From: GCA-2731375 sp964344935
GTDB lineage: Bacteria > Pseudomonadota > Alphaproteobacteria > GCA-2731375
Length of the DNA: 64,000 nucleotides
Reading direction: 5' to 3'
Assembly (NCBI GenBank): GCA_964344935.1
Contig: CAYFPL010000007.1
Coordinates: forward strand, 1 to 64,000
A program made the translations under genes and the position numbers. The notes below the pieces were generated by a model, which was given only the letters and a program-made list of their open reading frames with translations, had not been told where the DNA came from and searched no databases. Shown one piece after another: positions 17,578 through 27,329 of the stretch (positions within the stretch are counted from its first letter, which is position 1; every line of letters begins with the position of its first letter).

Positions 17578-17713
17578 CGCAACTCGCTCCTATCGATCAA
17601 AGCTATCTTGCGGATTTGCTGCGGACCGTCATGCGATGCCGAGGCCCGTTGTCTGCCGAAAAACCAACCGACATGAACTTTGCGTAATCGGCAGGACGAT
17701 CCTACCCAGCTCG

Positions 17714-19351
17714 CTATAGGAACTGCAACTCCGCATAACCGCCATTCGCAACCTCATCGCATCTTGCCCGATATTCCGGTGCGGTGCCGCTGTAACGGAC
17801 GGTGGTGCGCGTCTGCTTGCCTTCGACGTTCATGTTGACGCCAGTCATCCACGAGTCGATTTCGTTCGACAACAAACCCTCTGCCTTTTCGTGCACGAAA
17901 TCATTCCATTGCGCCGTGGCCTCCGTTCGTGCCTCGACGAACGTTGTGCCCTTGGCGGTCATATGAGCGATGAGGTCACGTATCCATTCGACGTTGTATT
18001 CGATGCTGCGCGGGTTGTTCCCAAGGGCCGCGTGCGGCCCCATGATCATGAACATGTTGGGAAAACCGTCGACCATGACACCGACGAAGGTCTTTGGTCC
18101 GCCGGCCCATTTCTCGGTGAGCCGGTGACCGCCACGACCTCGAATATCGATACGGTCAAAGCTGCCCGTAACCGCATCGAAGCCGGTGGCATAAATGATG
18201 ACGTCGAATTCATAGTCTTGCGCCTCGGTGCGGATGCCGGTGGCCGTAATCCGCTCGATGGGCTCTTCGAGCATACTGACCAACTCCACGTTCGTCTGAT
18301 TATAGACCTCGTAGTAGTGGGTCTCCTGCGGGACGCGCCGCGTGCCGAAGCCATGATCGTCGGGGATCAGCATTTCCGCGATGATTGGGTCGTTCACCCT
18401 TTGGCGAATTTTGTCGGCGACGAAATCGGAAATCATTCTGTTTGCCCTGCGGTCTATCAGGATATCGCGGAAGTTTCCCTGCCAGATGCCAAATCCCTTA
18501 CCGGCATATCGTTCTTCCCAAAAGGCCTGGCGTTCCTCGTCGGTCACTTCAAACGTCCCGCGCGGGTCGATAGTGTGAACAAAACAGGCGGCCGTTTCGC
18601 GGCACAGCTGGAACAATTCCGGATAGCCCGCGCGGATTTTCGCCATTTCATCTTTCGAAATTGGTCCGTTGTTGAGTGGCGTGCACCAATTGGGTCGACG
18701 TTGAAATACTGTCAGGTGCGCAGCGGTCTTGCTGATCTCCTGGATCGCCTGGACACCACTGGCGCCGGTGCCGATGACAGCAACACGTTTCCCGGCGTAG
18801 TCGATGCCGTCCTTTGGCCAAAGCCCGGTGTGGCACCACGGACCCTGGAAATCATCAATACCCTTGAAACGCGGCATCGTAGGTGCCGAAAGCAAACCGA
18901 CGGCAGTGATCATAAATCGTGCACGATAGAGCGTTCCGTCATCTAGCTCGATCCGCCAAAGCCGCTCTTCTTCTTCATAGCGGGCGGCGGCAACACGCGC
19001 TGAAAACTCGATGTCCTTGTGCAGGTCAAACTTGTCGGCGACATATCTGCAGTAACGCTCGATCTCTGGCTGGCCGGAAAAATGCTCGCTCCAGTCCCAT
19101 TCATCCAACAATTCCTGAGAAAAGGAGTAGCCGTAGGAATAGCTCTCGGAATCGAAGCGCGCACCCGGGTATCGGTTCCAATACCAGGTCCCGCCGACCC
19201 CGGTCCCAGCTTCGAGCACCAAAACCCTTAGTCCCAACTCACGCAAACGATAGAGTTGGTACATCCCCGACATCCCCGCGCCGATGATAATGGCGTCGAA
19301 TTTCAACTGCGGATGAACGCGGGAGTCACGGTACTGGTTTTGGCCTTGCAT
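17714..19351 (-). CDS. Baeyer-Villiger-type flavin monooxygenase
   Basis: An FAD- and NADPH-dependent monooxygenase. The first Rossmann loop is IIIGAGMSG (about residues 21-29), the second is VIGTGASGVQ, and the type I Baeyer-Villiger fingerprint FxGxxxHTxxWP appears as FQGPWCHTGLWP. The ATG at 19351 is preferred over 19363 because GGGGA lies six bases upstream. Products of this class are esters or lactones from ketones. The adjacent zinc alcohol dehydrogenase (divergent) could supply the ketone by oxidising a secondary alcohol. The substrate is not predictable from sequence. Confidence 0.93.
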   Translation of the reverse strand: MQGQNQYRDSRVHPQLKFDAIIIGAGMSGMYQLYRLRELGLRVLVLEAGTGVGGTWYWNRYPGARFDSESYSYGYSFSQELLDEWDWSEHFSGQPEIERYCRYVADKFDLHKDIEFSARVAAARYEEEERLWRIELDDGTLYRARFMITAVGLLSAPTMPRFKGIDDFQGPWCHTGLWPKDGIDYAGKRVAVIGTGASGVQAIQEISKTAAHLTVFQRRPNWCTPLNNGPISKDEMAKIRAGYPELFQLCRETAACFVHTIDPRGTFEVTDEERQAFWEERYAGKGFGIWQGNFRDILIDRRANRMISDFVADKIRQRVNDPIIAEMLIPDDHGFGTRRVPQETHYYEVYNQTNVELVSMLEEPIERITATGIRTEAQDYEFDVIIYATGFDAVTGSFDRIDIRGRGGHRLTEKWAGGPKTFVGVMVDGFPNMFMIMGPHAALGNNPRSIEYNVEWIRDLIAHMTAKGTTFVEARTEATAQWNDFVHEKAEGLLSNEIDSWMTGVNMNVEGKQTRTTVRYSGTAPEYRARCDEVANGGYAELQFL

Positions 19352-19527
19352 CAATTTCCCCATGCGCTTTTGAGATTGTCACCATCTTCACTGAGAGACC
19401 AAGGGCTGCAAGAGAATTCTCAATTGGCCGCGAGATGGCAGCGGTGGCCCCCAAAAAACCTTGATCATCGCGGTACCATACGCGCTAAATTCGAGAAAAT
19501 GGAAAATCTCGACAGGAGGATACCCCG

Positions 19528-20622
19528 ATGAAAGCTGCCGTTCTGTATGAACCGAACCAACCGTTGGAAATCGAAGAGATTGGCACCAAGAAGCCAGGCG
19601 CCCATGAAGTCTTGATCAATACCGCGTTCGCTGGTCTGTGCCACTCGGATTTGCATTTTATCGAAGGGCTGTATCCCCACCCATTGCCGGTGGTCCTGGG
19701 TCATGAATCCGCCGGGATAGTTGATCAGGTCGGCGCCGAAGTGACTTATGTGAAGCCCGGCGATCATGTCATCACCTGTCTCTCCGTGTTCTGCGGCACG
19801 TGCGAACAATGCACATCAGGCCGGCCGGTCATTTGCACCAATACTGAAGTGAAGCTGCCCCCCGGCGCCTCCCGTCGCCTGGAATGGGAAAAATCCGAAC
19901 AGCTTCATACCTTCACAAATCTGTCGTCTTTTGCCGAGCAGATGCTGGTGCACGAGAATGCCGTCGTGAAAATCCAGAAGGATATGCCGCTGGATCGCGC
20001 CGCATTGATTGGTTGCGGCGTGATCACAGGGTTTGGCGCGGCAGTTAACACGGCCGGTGTGCGCTTTGGCGACACCGTGGCGGTGGTCGGTTGTGGCGGC
20101 GTCGGCATGGCGGCCATTAACGGCGCCCACATCGCGGGCGCGGCCCGGATCATCGCCGTGGACACCAACCCGGTGAAGCTGCAACTGGCCACCAAATTGG
20201 GGGCGACCGATCTGGTCAATCCCAACGATGGCGACCCGGTCGAGCGGATCATGGAAATGACGAACGGCGGCGTGCATCATTCCATCGAATGCCTGGGCTT
20301 GAAGATCACTGCCGAACAATGCTTCGAAATGCTAGCCGTGGGTGGAACGGCGACGATCGTCGGCATGGTTCCAGTCGGGCAAAAGATCGAGCTGGACGGC
20401 TTTTCATTTTTACGGGAGCGGAGAATTCAGGGCTCTTCAATGGGTTCCAACCGTTTTCGCACCGACATGCCGCACCTTATCGATCTGTATCTGCAGGGCC
20501 GCCTGCACCTGGACGACTGGATTTCCGACAAAATTCCATTGGCCGAAATCAACGAAGGTTTCAAAGCAATGAAAGAGGGGCGCACGGTCCGTTCATTGAT
20601 CGATTTCGGCATCGCCAGTTGA
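19528..20622 (+). CDS. Zinc-dependent alcohol dehydrogenase (MDR family)
   Basis: A 364-residue medium-chain dehydrogenase. Catalytic zinc ligands are C38 (GLCHSDLH) and H59 (VLGHE). Structural zinc cysteines are C89, C92, C95 and C103 in the CGTCEQC segment. The NAD-binding glycines are in VVGCGGVGMAA. The closing EINEGFKAMKEGRTVRSLI is typical of class III-like enzymes. AGGAGG precedes the ATG. It is divergent from the Baeyer-Villiger monooxygenase gene across a spacer of about 175 bases, so the two may share control. Confidence 0.93.
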   Translation: MKAAVLYEPNQPLEIEEIGTKKPGAHEVLINTAFAGLCHSDLHFIEGLYPHPLPVVLGHESAGIVDQVGAEVTYVKPGDHVITCLSVFCGTCEQCTSGRPVICTNTEVKLPPGASRRLEWEKSEQLHTFTNLSSFAEQMLVHENAVVKIQKDMPLDRAALIGCGVITGFGAAVNTAGVRFGDTVAVVGCGGVGMAAINGAHIAGAARIIAVDTNPVKLQLATKLGATDLVNPNDGDPVERIMEMTNGGVHHSIECLGLKITAEQCFEMLAVGGTATIVGMVPVGQKIELDGFSFLRERRIQGSSMGSNRFRTDMPHLIDLYLQGRLHLDDWISDKIPLAEINEGFKAMKEGRTVRSLIDFGIAS

Positions 20623-20902
20623 CCAGATGGATGTTGGCTGGTTGCCGGGTTGCCGTTCCAAGACGTGGTTCATGAAGATCATGACCAGGGCCGTTGGTAG
20701 AACGGGCCAGGCAAGAGTTGGTCTAGTTTTGCCGCGGCATTGGTGAAATCAGGCAATAGGAACAGTATCGGGGCAACATTGAACCGGCCGTAGGCGCATC
20801 GCCGAAACGCGTGCGCCGGATTGGCTTCACCCATCTACTCATTTACGCTGCAGACCTCGCCAAAACTGTCTGTATCAGAGGCAATAATCCTGGAGACGTT
20901 GC

Positions 20903-22111
20903 ATGGCTCAGCCGTTTGCCGGCATCCGAGTGGTCGATTTTACGCAGGTCCTTGCCGGACCTTATTCGACATATCAGTTGGCACAGCTGGGCGCCGAAGT
21001 CATCAAGGTTGAACATCCCAATGGCGGCGATCAGGGGCGCGGGTTGCTGACGCCTACTCCGGAAAGTGCGGCCGTGGGCATGTCGGCGCTCTCCTCATCT
21101 GTCAATTCTGGCAAACGAAGCTTGAGCTTGGATCTCAAACATGAGGCCTCACGCGAAATCGTCGATCGTTTGGTGGAACGCGCCGATGTTCTGGTGGAAA
21201 ACTTCAAGGCGGGCGCCATGGAAAAGCTCGGCTTTGGGCAAGAGCGTCTTCGCGCGCTAAACCCCCGGCTCGTCTATTGTTCCATATCTGGCTTTGGGCA
21301 AAGCGGGCCCCGGTCCCATGCGGCGGCTTATGACCCGGTCATTCAAGCGGCTTCCGGCATTATGTCCGTCACCGGTTACCCGGAAACAGGACCAACGAAA
21401 GTCGGATTTTGGATGTGCGACATGACCACCGGCATGAACGCCGCCTTCGCCGTTGCCAGTGCGCTCTTCAGGCGCGCTCATACGGGGCAAGGTGACTATG
21501 TAGATGTCTCCATGCTGGACACGGCGGTCTCGTTGATGAGCCCGATGGCGGGCCTGCCGCTCAATTACGATGTCGATCCGCAGATTTCGGGAAACGGGGC
21601 CCCTGGGACGGGTGGCCCTTCCGGGGTATTTCCAACCGCCGATGGCACCGTGACCATCGCCGCCGTAACCCCGAGCCAGTTTGCCGCGATGGTGCATGAA
21701 GTTGGCCGAGGCGATTTGGCCGAGGACGAACGCTTCGCAACCAGCGAGGCCCGTATTGCCAATGCAGCCGACTACCGGCGTCTAATGATAGAAGCCTTCG
21801 CGAGCGACACCGCTGCGAATTGGGAGCGCAGATTGAATGCAGCGGGCGTTCCGGCCAGCAAAAACAAGCAGGTGAGGGAATTGCAGGACGATCCTCAACT
21901 GGCACATCGCCGGATGTTTCAACCGCTGCCCTCGCCGCCCGGTATTGCGGGCGAATTCCATGCCGTGAATCTGGGCTTCAAATTGGACTATGACGGGCCC
22001 GCCATCGCCGACCCACCGCCAACGGTGGGCCAGCACAACAGCGACATTCTCGGTGAACTGGGATTCAGCCAAGACGAAATCGCCGATTTCCAAACCGGCG
22101 GGGTGATCTAG
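20903..22111 (+). CDS. CaiB/BaiF-type CoA-transferase (family III)
   Basis: A 402-residue class III CoA-transferase. It opens FAGIRVVDFTQVLAGPYST, continues with GAEVIKVEHP and LVENFKAGAMEKLG, and carries the catalytic Asp in FWMCDMTTGMNAA. The RRAHTGQGDYVDVSMLD segment is also diagnostic. It moves CoA between organic acids, in keeping with a catabolic route that also involves the neighbouring dioxygenase, monooxygenase and dehydrogenase. GGAGA lies seven bases before the ATG. The 280-base spacer upstream shows nothing recognisable. Confidence 0.92.
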   Translation: MAQPFAGIRVVDFTQVLAGPYSTYQLAQLGAEVIKVEHPNGGDQGRGLLTPTPESAAVGMSALSSSVNSGKRSLSLDLKHEASREIVDRLVERADVLVENFKAGAMEKLGFGQERLRALNPRLVYCSISGFGQSGPRSHAAAYDPVIQAASGIMSVTGYPETGPTKVGFWMCDMTTGMNAAFAVASALFRRAHTGQGDYVDVSMLDTAVSLMSPMAGLPLNYDVDPQISGNGAPGTGGPSGVFPTADGTVTIAAVTPSQFAAMVHEVGRGDLAEDERFATSEARIANAADYRRLMIEAFASDTAANWERRLNAAGVPASKNKQVRELQDDPQLAHRRMFQPLPSPPGIAGEFHAVNLGFKLDYDGPAIADPPPTVGQHNSDILGELGFSQDEIADFQTGGVI

Positions 22112-22282
22112 ACGCCCGCAACCAATTGCCGTTTCCGACATTTAGCTTTGGTCGGCATCGGGTCAGAAAGCGGAAGGTCGACGAAATAGCCGATACTTCC
22201 GGGATGTGCCCATGGGCGACATCGGATGACGATTGGCGGCGCATGGTTGCAAGGGAACGAATTCGGATATTCGTCTAGTTTT

Positions 22283-23881
22283 CTATGCGGTCGGCAAACC
22301 GAAAATCTCCCGTTCTTCAGCCACCCCACGCAGTGTGTAGTGACCGAGCGATTCGACATTGTCTGGAACACTTTCCTTGAAAGCATCCGAAATCAAGATC
22401 TGCCGGTCCACCGTCTTTGTCAGACTTTCGATGCGTGCGGCCTCGTTGACGGCGGAACCAATTACCGTGAAATCCAGCCGCTTCGTGGTGCCAATGTTGC
22501 CGTAGGTCAGATCGCCGCGATGCAGCGCGATGCCAAAATCTATCACCGGCAATCCATCAGCCGCCCGGCCTGCATTGACGGCTTCGAATTGTGCCGAAGC
22601 GGCCCGTGCCGCGGCCAACGCTTTGGCGCCAGCTTCAGGTTCCTTTTGTGCCGGATCGTCAATGGCAAAAATTGCCAGCACTGAATCGCCGATGAACTTC
22701 AGCACTTCGCCTCCGTGGTCGAGTACGGAGCCCGCGACAATGTCAAAATAACTGTTGAGCAGTTCCAAATACGCTTCGCGGGAAAGTGCTGCGGCAAGGG
22801 ACGTTGAGTCCCGCAAGTCGGTAATCCAGATCGCGGCGTGAATGTTCTCGCCATCTCCTCGCTTGACCAGCCCGTCCATCACCCGCTGACCAGCGTCCGA
22901 GCCAAGATAAGTGCGCAACAACGTGGACGACGATAAGCGCAGGGCGTGAGATTCAAACAGACGGCTGAGGATTGGCAATATCTCATAGAACTGGCCCAAC
23001 TGTTCCGTCGAAAACCCGCCTGGCGCATCGGATACCAGGGTCAGGATATTCAGTTGCTGATCGGAGAATTCGAGTGGCATGACGACATAGTCGGTCGCGC
23101 CTTCGGCAACCAGGTCCTTCAGGATGGGAAAGTCCAGCACCGCGTCGGGGCCTTCAAGTCGACGGCGAAGGCCACCCTCGCCGTCTATGACCTTTGCAAA
23201 GGGGCTGTTGCGGTACTGTTCGCTTTGCAGATTCTCGTGGGCGATTTCAAACTCCGTGACCTCTTCGCTGTCTCGATGCCATCTATAAACAAGGGCGAAC
23301 AGCAGCGGATTCATGGTGCGCACGAGAAGCCGAAGATGGGATAGCGGCAGTCCCGAAGCCGTCATGGCCTCTGCCAAACGCCGCACAAGGTCTCGTGACG
23401 AGGCGGCATTCCAAGCTTCTTTGACCAGCCATTTTACCAATGGGTTCGGTTTCTCTTTCGCCGTGTTGCGTGGCTGTTCAATGATTTCAACGTCGTCGGC
23501 ATACCAGCCGTCAACAGCGCCCCAATTGAAGGCCAGATACTCCCTGACGCTGGATGATTCATCGTAAGGTGTCTCATAGCTCCATACAGCATCGCTGATC
23601 GTGGTCTCGCCAACTTTGATCGACCAATAGGACGCATCGCCCTTAAACGGGCAATGGGTGCGCAGATCGCTCTTCACCAAAAGATCCATGCGGACGTCTT
23701 TTCTGGGAAAATAGAACACAGGTGCCAGACGGGTTTCGTGCATAACCAGCACGTCATGGCTGTCGGCAATGGTTTGACCTCGGATATCGGCACGGATACG
23801 GCGGCGATCAGCTTCGAACGACAGTCGGTATCCGTCATGGGCCCGGGTCGGGAGGTTCTCGTTCGACTTGATATCTGGCAC
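22283..23881 (-). CDS. DUF427 - class III adenylate/guanylate cyclase fusion
   Basis: Residues about 30-130 are a DUF427 domain, recognised by VLVMHETRLAPVFYFPRKDV, RTHCPFKGDASYWSIKVG and REYLAFNWGAVDGWY. The C-terminal third is a class III cyclase with both metal Asp residues (WITDLRDST, D355; FIGDSVLAIF, D399) and the transition-state Asn and Arg in GSAVNEAARIE. I chose GTG at 23881 (VPDIKSNEN), with AGGAG ten bases upstream. The frame is open to 24076, but the extra residues look non-coding. The predicted length is 532. It probably makes cAMP or cGMP. The DUF427 part may sense a ligand. The middle region (about 140-340) resembles nothing I know. Confidence 0.87.
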   Translation of the reverse strand: MPDIKSNENLPTRAHDGYRLSFEADRRRIRADIRGQTIADSHDVLVMHETRLAPVFYFPRKDVRMDLLVKSDLRTHCPFKGDASYWSIKVGETTISDAVWSYETPYDESSSVREYLAFNWGAVDGWYADDVEIIEQPRNTAKEKPNPLVKWLVKEAWNAASSRDLVRRLAEAMTASGLPLSHLRLLVRTMNPLLFALVYRWHRDSEEVTEFEIAHENLQSEQYRNSPFAKVIDGEGGLRRRLEGPDAVLDFPILKDLVAEGATDYVVMPLEFSDQQLNILTLVSDAPGGFSTEQLGQFYEILPILSRLFESHALRLSSSTLLRTYLGSDAGQRVMDGLVKRGDGENIHAAIWITDLRDSTSLAAALSREAYLELLNSYFDIVAGSVLDHGGEVLKFIGDSVLAIFAIDDPAQKEPEAGAKALAAARAASAQFEAVNAGRAADGLPVIDFGIALHRGDLTYGNIGTTKRLDFTVIGSAVNEAARIESLTKTVDRQILISDAFKESVPDNVESLGHYTLRGVAEEREIFGLPTA

Positions 23882-24215
23882 CTTACCTGGGCTCCTTCGC
23901 TGCGGGGATTGCCGGAGGTAGATAGTTGGCTTCGCTAGTGGATTCATATAAGTGCGCGCTGACCGAATCCAAATCGATGGTGACAATTTTGCTGATCTCA
24001 CCATCCGTCTGAAAAAGCCGTCTCGTCGGCCAAGGCCCTGGCGTTCCATATTCAGCGCCCGTTCCGCGACGTTCATCGGGGAACAACGTGGAAGCCTTGA
24101 AGTCCGTGATCACCGGATTGGCTTTTTGTTAATGGTCCTTAGGCTTTGAATCGATGCTCGCGCCCAGGATCAGACCAGAAGATATCGTCCAACGCTCCAA
24201 GTACAGCCGTTGAGG
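23882..24215. other. Spacer without a recognised gene
   Basis: A 334-base gap between the glutathione transferase gene and the cyclase gene, both on the minus strand. It must hold the cyclase promoter if the two are not cotranscribed. I see no clear hairpin terminator, promoter or RNA gene. Confidence 0.4.
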
Positions 24216-24992
24216 TCAGGCATAACTTGGAGGAAAGCGCACGGTCTGCTTGGCAATTCTGTCGAACAGTATTGGGCTCCCGCCTGCCCGTATCAGCCAA
24301 TCGAGACGGTGGTCGCGATAATGTCGCTTTTCCTTTCCTTCGTGGATGCGTGCCATCATGTTTTTGTAGCCCGGAAGCGCATCCCTGACTTCTCCAAGGG
24401 TGGTTCGTACACTTTCTCTGCTGTTTGCCCGTTCGATCCAGGCCTGCAACGCCTCCGATTTAGGTCCGTTCTTCATGAGGTTTGCCGTGTTGAGATGCGG
24501 CAATACCGAGAGATCGGCCCGACCAAAAAAATCGCCACTGAAATAGTCCTTGTTGCTAAGTTTCTCTTCCAGCAATCCGAAGAGACCAAGCAAGTCCGCT
24601 TTTCCCTTGGCAACAACACTATCCCTAGCTTCTGGATCAATGTCTGGGAATGCCATCATTTCCGACAAACAGAAGTTGATTGCCTCCAATTGCGTGTCGC
24701 AAATTTCTTCGAGCATTCGAGCTTCGGCTCGACTGGCAGGATCAGCCGGCATTAAAGGTGGTTCAGGCCAACGTTCTTCAAGGTAATCGAGGATAATGGT
24801 GCTGTCCCAGATGGCGAATTCCCCATCGACTAATGTCGGAATTTCGCGACGAGGGCTAGCAGCATGGAAGGCACTCTGATCTTTCGCGAACAAACTCTCA
24901 CGGTTTTCGAATTGAAGGCCTTTCTCTCGCAATGCGATTTTGACTTTTTGCACGAACGGCGAGAGTGCGAACTCATAAAGTATGATCATCAT
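24216..24992 (-). CDS. Glutathione S-transferase family protein
   Basis: The N-terminal thioredoxin-fold domain starts MMIILYEFALSPFVQKVKI, with Ser in LSPF at the catalytic position. It contains RREIPTLVDGEFAIWDSTII, the cis-proline and glutathione gamma-glutamyl-binding WDST segment. The helical C-terminal domain follows (DYFSGDFFGRADLSVLPHL, which includes the ADLSV N-capping box). The ATG at 24992 has AGGGG upstream; the frame extends twelve codons further without support. At 258 residues it is slightly long, with an extra basic tail. It may conjugate glutathione or reduce peroxides; the substrate is unknown. Confidence 0.9.
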   Translation of the reverse strand: MMIILYEFALSPFVQKVKIALREKGLQFENRESLFAKDQSAFHAASPRREIPTLVDGEFAIWDSTIILDYLEERWPEPPLMPADPASRAEARMLEEICDTQLEAINFCLSEMMAFPDIDPEARDSVVAKGKADLLGLFGLLEEKLSNKDYFSGDFFGRADLSVLPHLNTANLMKNGPKSEALQAWIERANSRESVRTTLGEVRDALPGYKNMMARIHEGKEKRHYRDHRLDWLIRAGGSPILFDRIAKQTVRFPPSYA

Positions 24993-25266
24993 CCAAACCC
25001 CTACATCACCACGCAATTGCATCAACAATAGAATTAAACTAAGAAATTATATCAAACTTGATGTGTTCCAACCTACTTCAATGATCTTGTGGGCAAGGAC
25101 GATTTGATCTCGAGCGCCACCGATTTCGCGGAATGATCGAAGCCGGGCGCACAACGGAAATTTGACCGACGCCCTGAGGCGGGGGGTCAGTGCCAGAAAA
25201 CAACAGTCGCACTGTTTAGAATTTCGCTGGGATTCAACTAGAATGCTCCCCAGGGGAGGCGTTTCA

Positions 25267-27033
25267 TTGCAACGCGAAAACCGCAGATTGGCGGCCATCG
25301 TAGCGGCCGATATAGCAGGATACTCTCGTCTGATTGGACAGGACGAAGAAGGTACATTGCGCGCATTGCGGGCGCATCGGACGGAATTGATCGACCCGTT
25401 GATCGAACAACATGGCGGGCGTATTGCCAACACGGCGGGCGATAGTCTGCTTTTAGAATTCGCGAGCGCGGTGGACGCAGTACGTTGTGCCATCGCCTTT
25501 CAGAAAGGCATGGCCGAACGCAACGTAGGCATCGAATGGGATAGAAGCATTGTATTTCGCATCGGCATCAACGTAGGCGACGTGGTGGCACAAGGTGGTG
25601 ACTTGCTCGGCGATGGTGTTAACGTTGCGGCACGGCTTGAAGGGTTGTGCGAACCCGGCAGCTTGTGCCTGTCGGCGACTGCGTACGAATACATCAGCGG
25701 CAATGTCGACGCAGACTTCATCGATGGCGGCAAGCACGAAGTGAAGAACATCGCCCGTCCTGTGCATGTCTGGCGCTGGTCGAAGACTTCGCGGCAAGCA
25801 GCGCCAACTGCGTCCACAGTCAGTCAAGCGCTTCCTCTGCCCGACAAACCATCCATTGCTGTGCTGCCGTTCGACAACATGAGCAGAGACCCTGAACAGG
25901 AATATTTTTCCGATGGGGTAGCTGAGGACGTAATTACCGCACTGTCCCGACTTCATTGGTTGTTTGTCATCTCCCGCAATTCGACGTTCATTTACAAAGG
26001 AGCGGCAGTTGACGTTAAGCGAATAGGACATGAATTGGGCGTGCGTTATGTTTTGGAAGGCAGTGTACGGAAGGCCGGACAACGCGTGCGTGTCACCGCA
26101 CAGTTGGTCGAAGTGGAAACAGGCCATCATGTGTGGGCAGACAAATACGACAGGGAATTAGACGATATCTTTGCTATCCAGGACGACATCGTTACCAACA
26201 TCGTTGGAAGCATTGATTCGGAGTTAAGAGCCAGCGAAATCACTATTGCACGCCGCAAACCGCCCTCAAACCTTGACGCCTGGGGTCTCTATCAACGCGG
26301 CCTTTGGCACACTTACAAAATGTCGGCGGCAGACATTTTGGAAGCTCAGAATCTTTTCAAGCAAGCCGTCGAACGCGATCCTACGTTCGCGTTAGCCCAT
26401 GCCGGCGTTGCATTTACCTGGGCGCTCGTCATGTTGCACGGCGTTGGCGATGCGACAGACAATGGTTTGGCCGCAGGCATAGCTGCAGGAGAACAAGCTG
26501 TTGCCTTGGATGAGATGGACGGGTTCAATCATTTTGCGCTCGGCAGATTGCTCAACTGGGCGGGCCAAGGCGAACGAGCGATTGCCGAACTCAAGAAGTC
26601 TGTTGCACTAAACCCTAGCTTCGCGCGCGGTTATCACGGTTTGGGCTTGGTGCTCAATTGGTATGGCTATGCGGAGGAGGCAATCGTTGCATTAGATAAA
26701 GCCATTCGTCTAAGTCCTCATGACCCGATGATGTGGGGAATGCAGTCGACAAGAGCATCCTGCTCCAACAATCTTGGCCATTTTGTCGAAGCAGAGGAAT
26801 GGTGCCGAATAGCCGTCACCGATCAACCTGGCCTGCTTTGGCCTAACATTACTCTGATTGACGCGCTTGTCGGACAAAACAAGATAGACGACGCCTGCAG
26901 TGTCATGGCGACAATTCTGCACCATAATCCAAAGTTCACGATGACGGATTTCCACCGTCTTTCATTGAATTATCATCCGAAGAATTTAGACCGGGTGGTC
27001 AACGCGTTGAGACTTGCGGGATTGCCGGAGTAA
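25267..27033 (+). CDS. Class III adenylate cyclase with TolB-like domain and TPR repeats
   Basis: Three parts are visible. First comes a cyclase domain (LAAIVAADIAGYSRL with metal D15; NTAGDSLLLEF with D59; GDGVNVAARLEG with the catalytic Asn and Arg). A TolB/FlgO-like domain follows (PSIAVLPFDNMSRDPEQEYF, then GVRYVLEGSVRKAG). Last are several TPR units over about 250 residues (for example ALNPSFARGYHGLGLVLNW). I chose TTG at 25267 because AGGGGAGG lies seven bases upstream and the family typically begins right at this point. The frame opens earlier at 25162. The predicted length is 588. No membrane segment is seen. This is a common rhizobial and rhodospirillal architecture with largely unknown inputs. 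Confidence 0.92.
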   Translation: MQRENRRLAAIVAADIAGYSRLIGQDEEGTLRALRAHRTELIDPLIEQHGGRIANTAGDSLLLEFASAVDAVRCAIAFQKGMAERNVGIEWDRSIVFRIGINVGDVVAQGGDLLGDGVNVAARLEGLCEPGSLCLSATAYEYISGNVDADFIDGGKHEVKNIARPVHVWRWSKTSRQAAPTASTVSQALPLPDKPSIAVLPFDNMSRDPEQEYFSDGVAEDVITALSRLHWLFVISRNSTFIYKGAAVDVKRIGHELGVRYVLEGSVRKAGQRVRVTAQLVEVETGHHVWADKYDRELDDIFAIQDDIVTNIVGSIDSELRASEITIARRKPPSNLDAWGLYQRGLWHTYKMSAADILEAQNLFKQAVERDPTFALAHAGVAFTWALVMLHGVGDATDNGLAAGIAAGEQAVALDEMDGFNHFALGRLLNWAGQGERAIAELKKSVALNPSFARGYHGLGLVLNWYGYAEEAIVALDKAIRLSPHDPMMWGMQSTRASCSNNLGHFVEAEEWCRIAVTDQPGLLWPNITLIDALVGQNKIDDACSVMATILHHNPKFTMTDFHRLSLNYHPKNLDRVVNALRLAGLPE

Positions 27034-27329
27034 TGGGCAATAACACCCGCAAACTCGTCGCAGCAGTAATCACAGAATGTCCACGTTGAGGCAATTTCGA
27101 TGGTCGTCGAATATCCCCGCGATGCTCGAGATTGAGGGGCAGGCCGACTTAGGCAAAATTTCGGACTGGGCTCGAGCCGTTTCAAGAGCAGACGTCGATG
27201 ACCTATTCCATTGCAGCAACTGCCGAACCCACTCAGCCGACCGAAAGACCATGAGGAAAGCCGCATAATGGCCTGGGCCCAATATGCCGGACGATGGTCA
27301 ATAGATCGTTTGTATCCGACGGCCTTATG

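Noticed and set aside
23882..24076. Longer N-terminus for the DUF427-cyclase protein
   Set aside because: The added residues are basic and patternless, whereas GTG at 23881 has AGGAG at good spacing and sits just before the domain.
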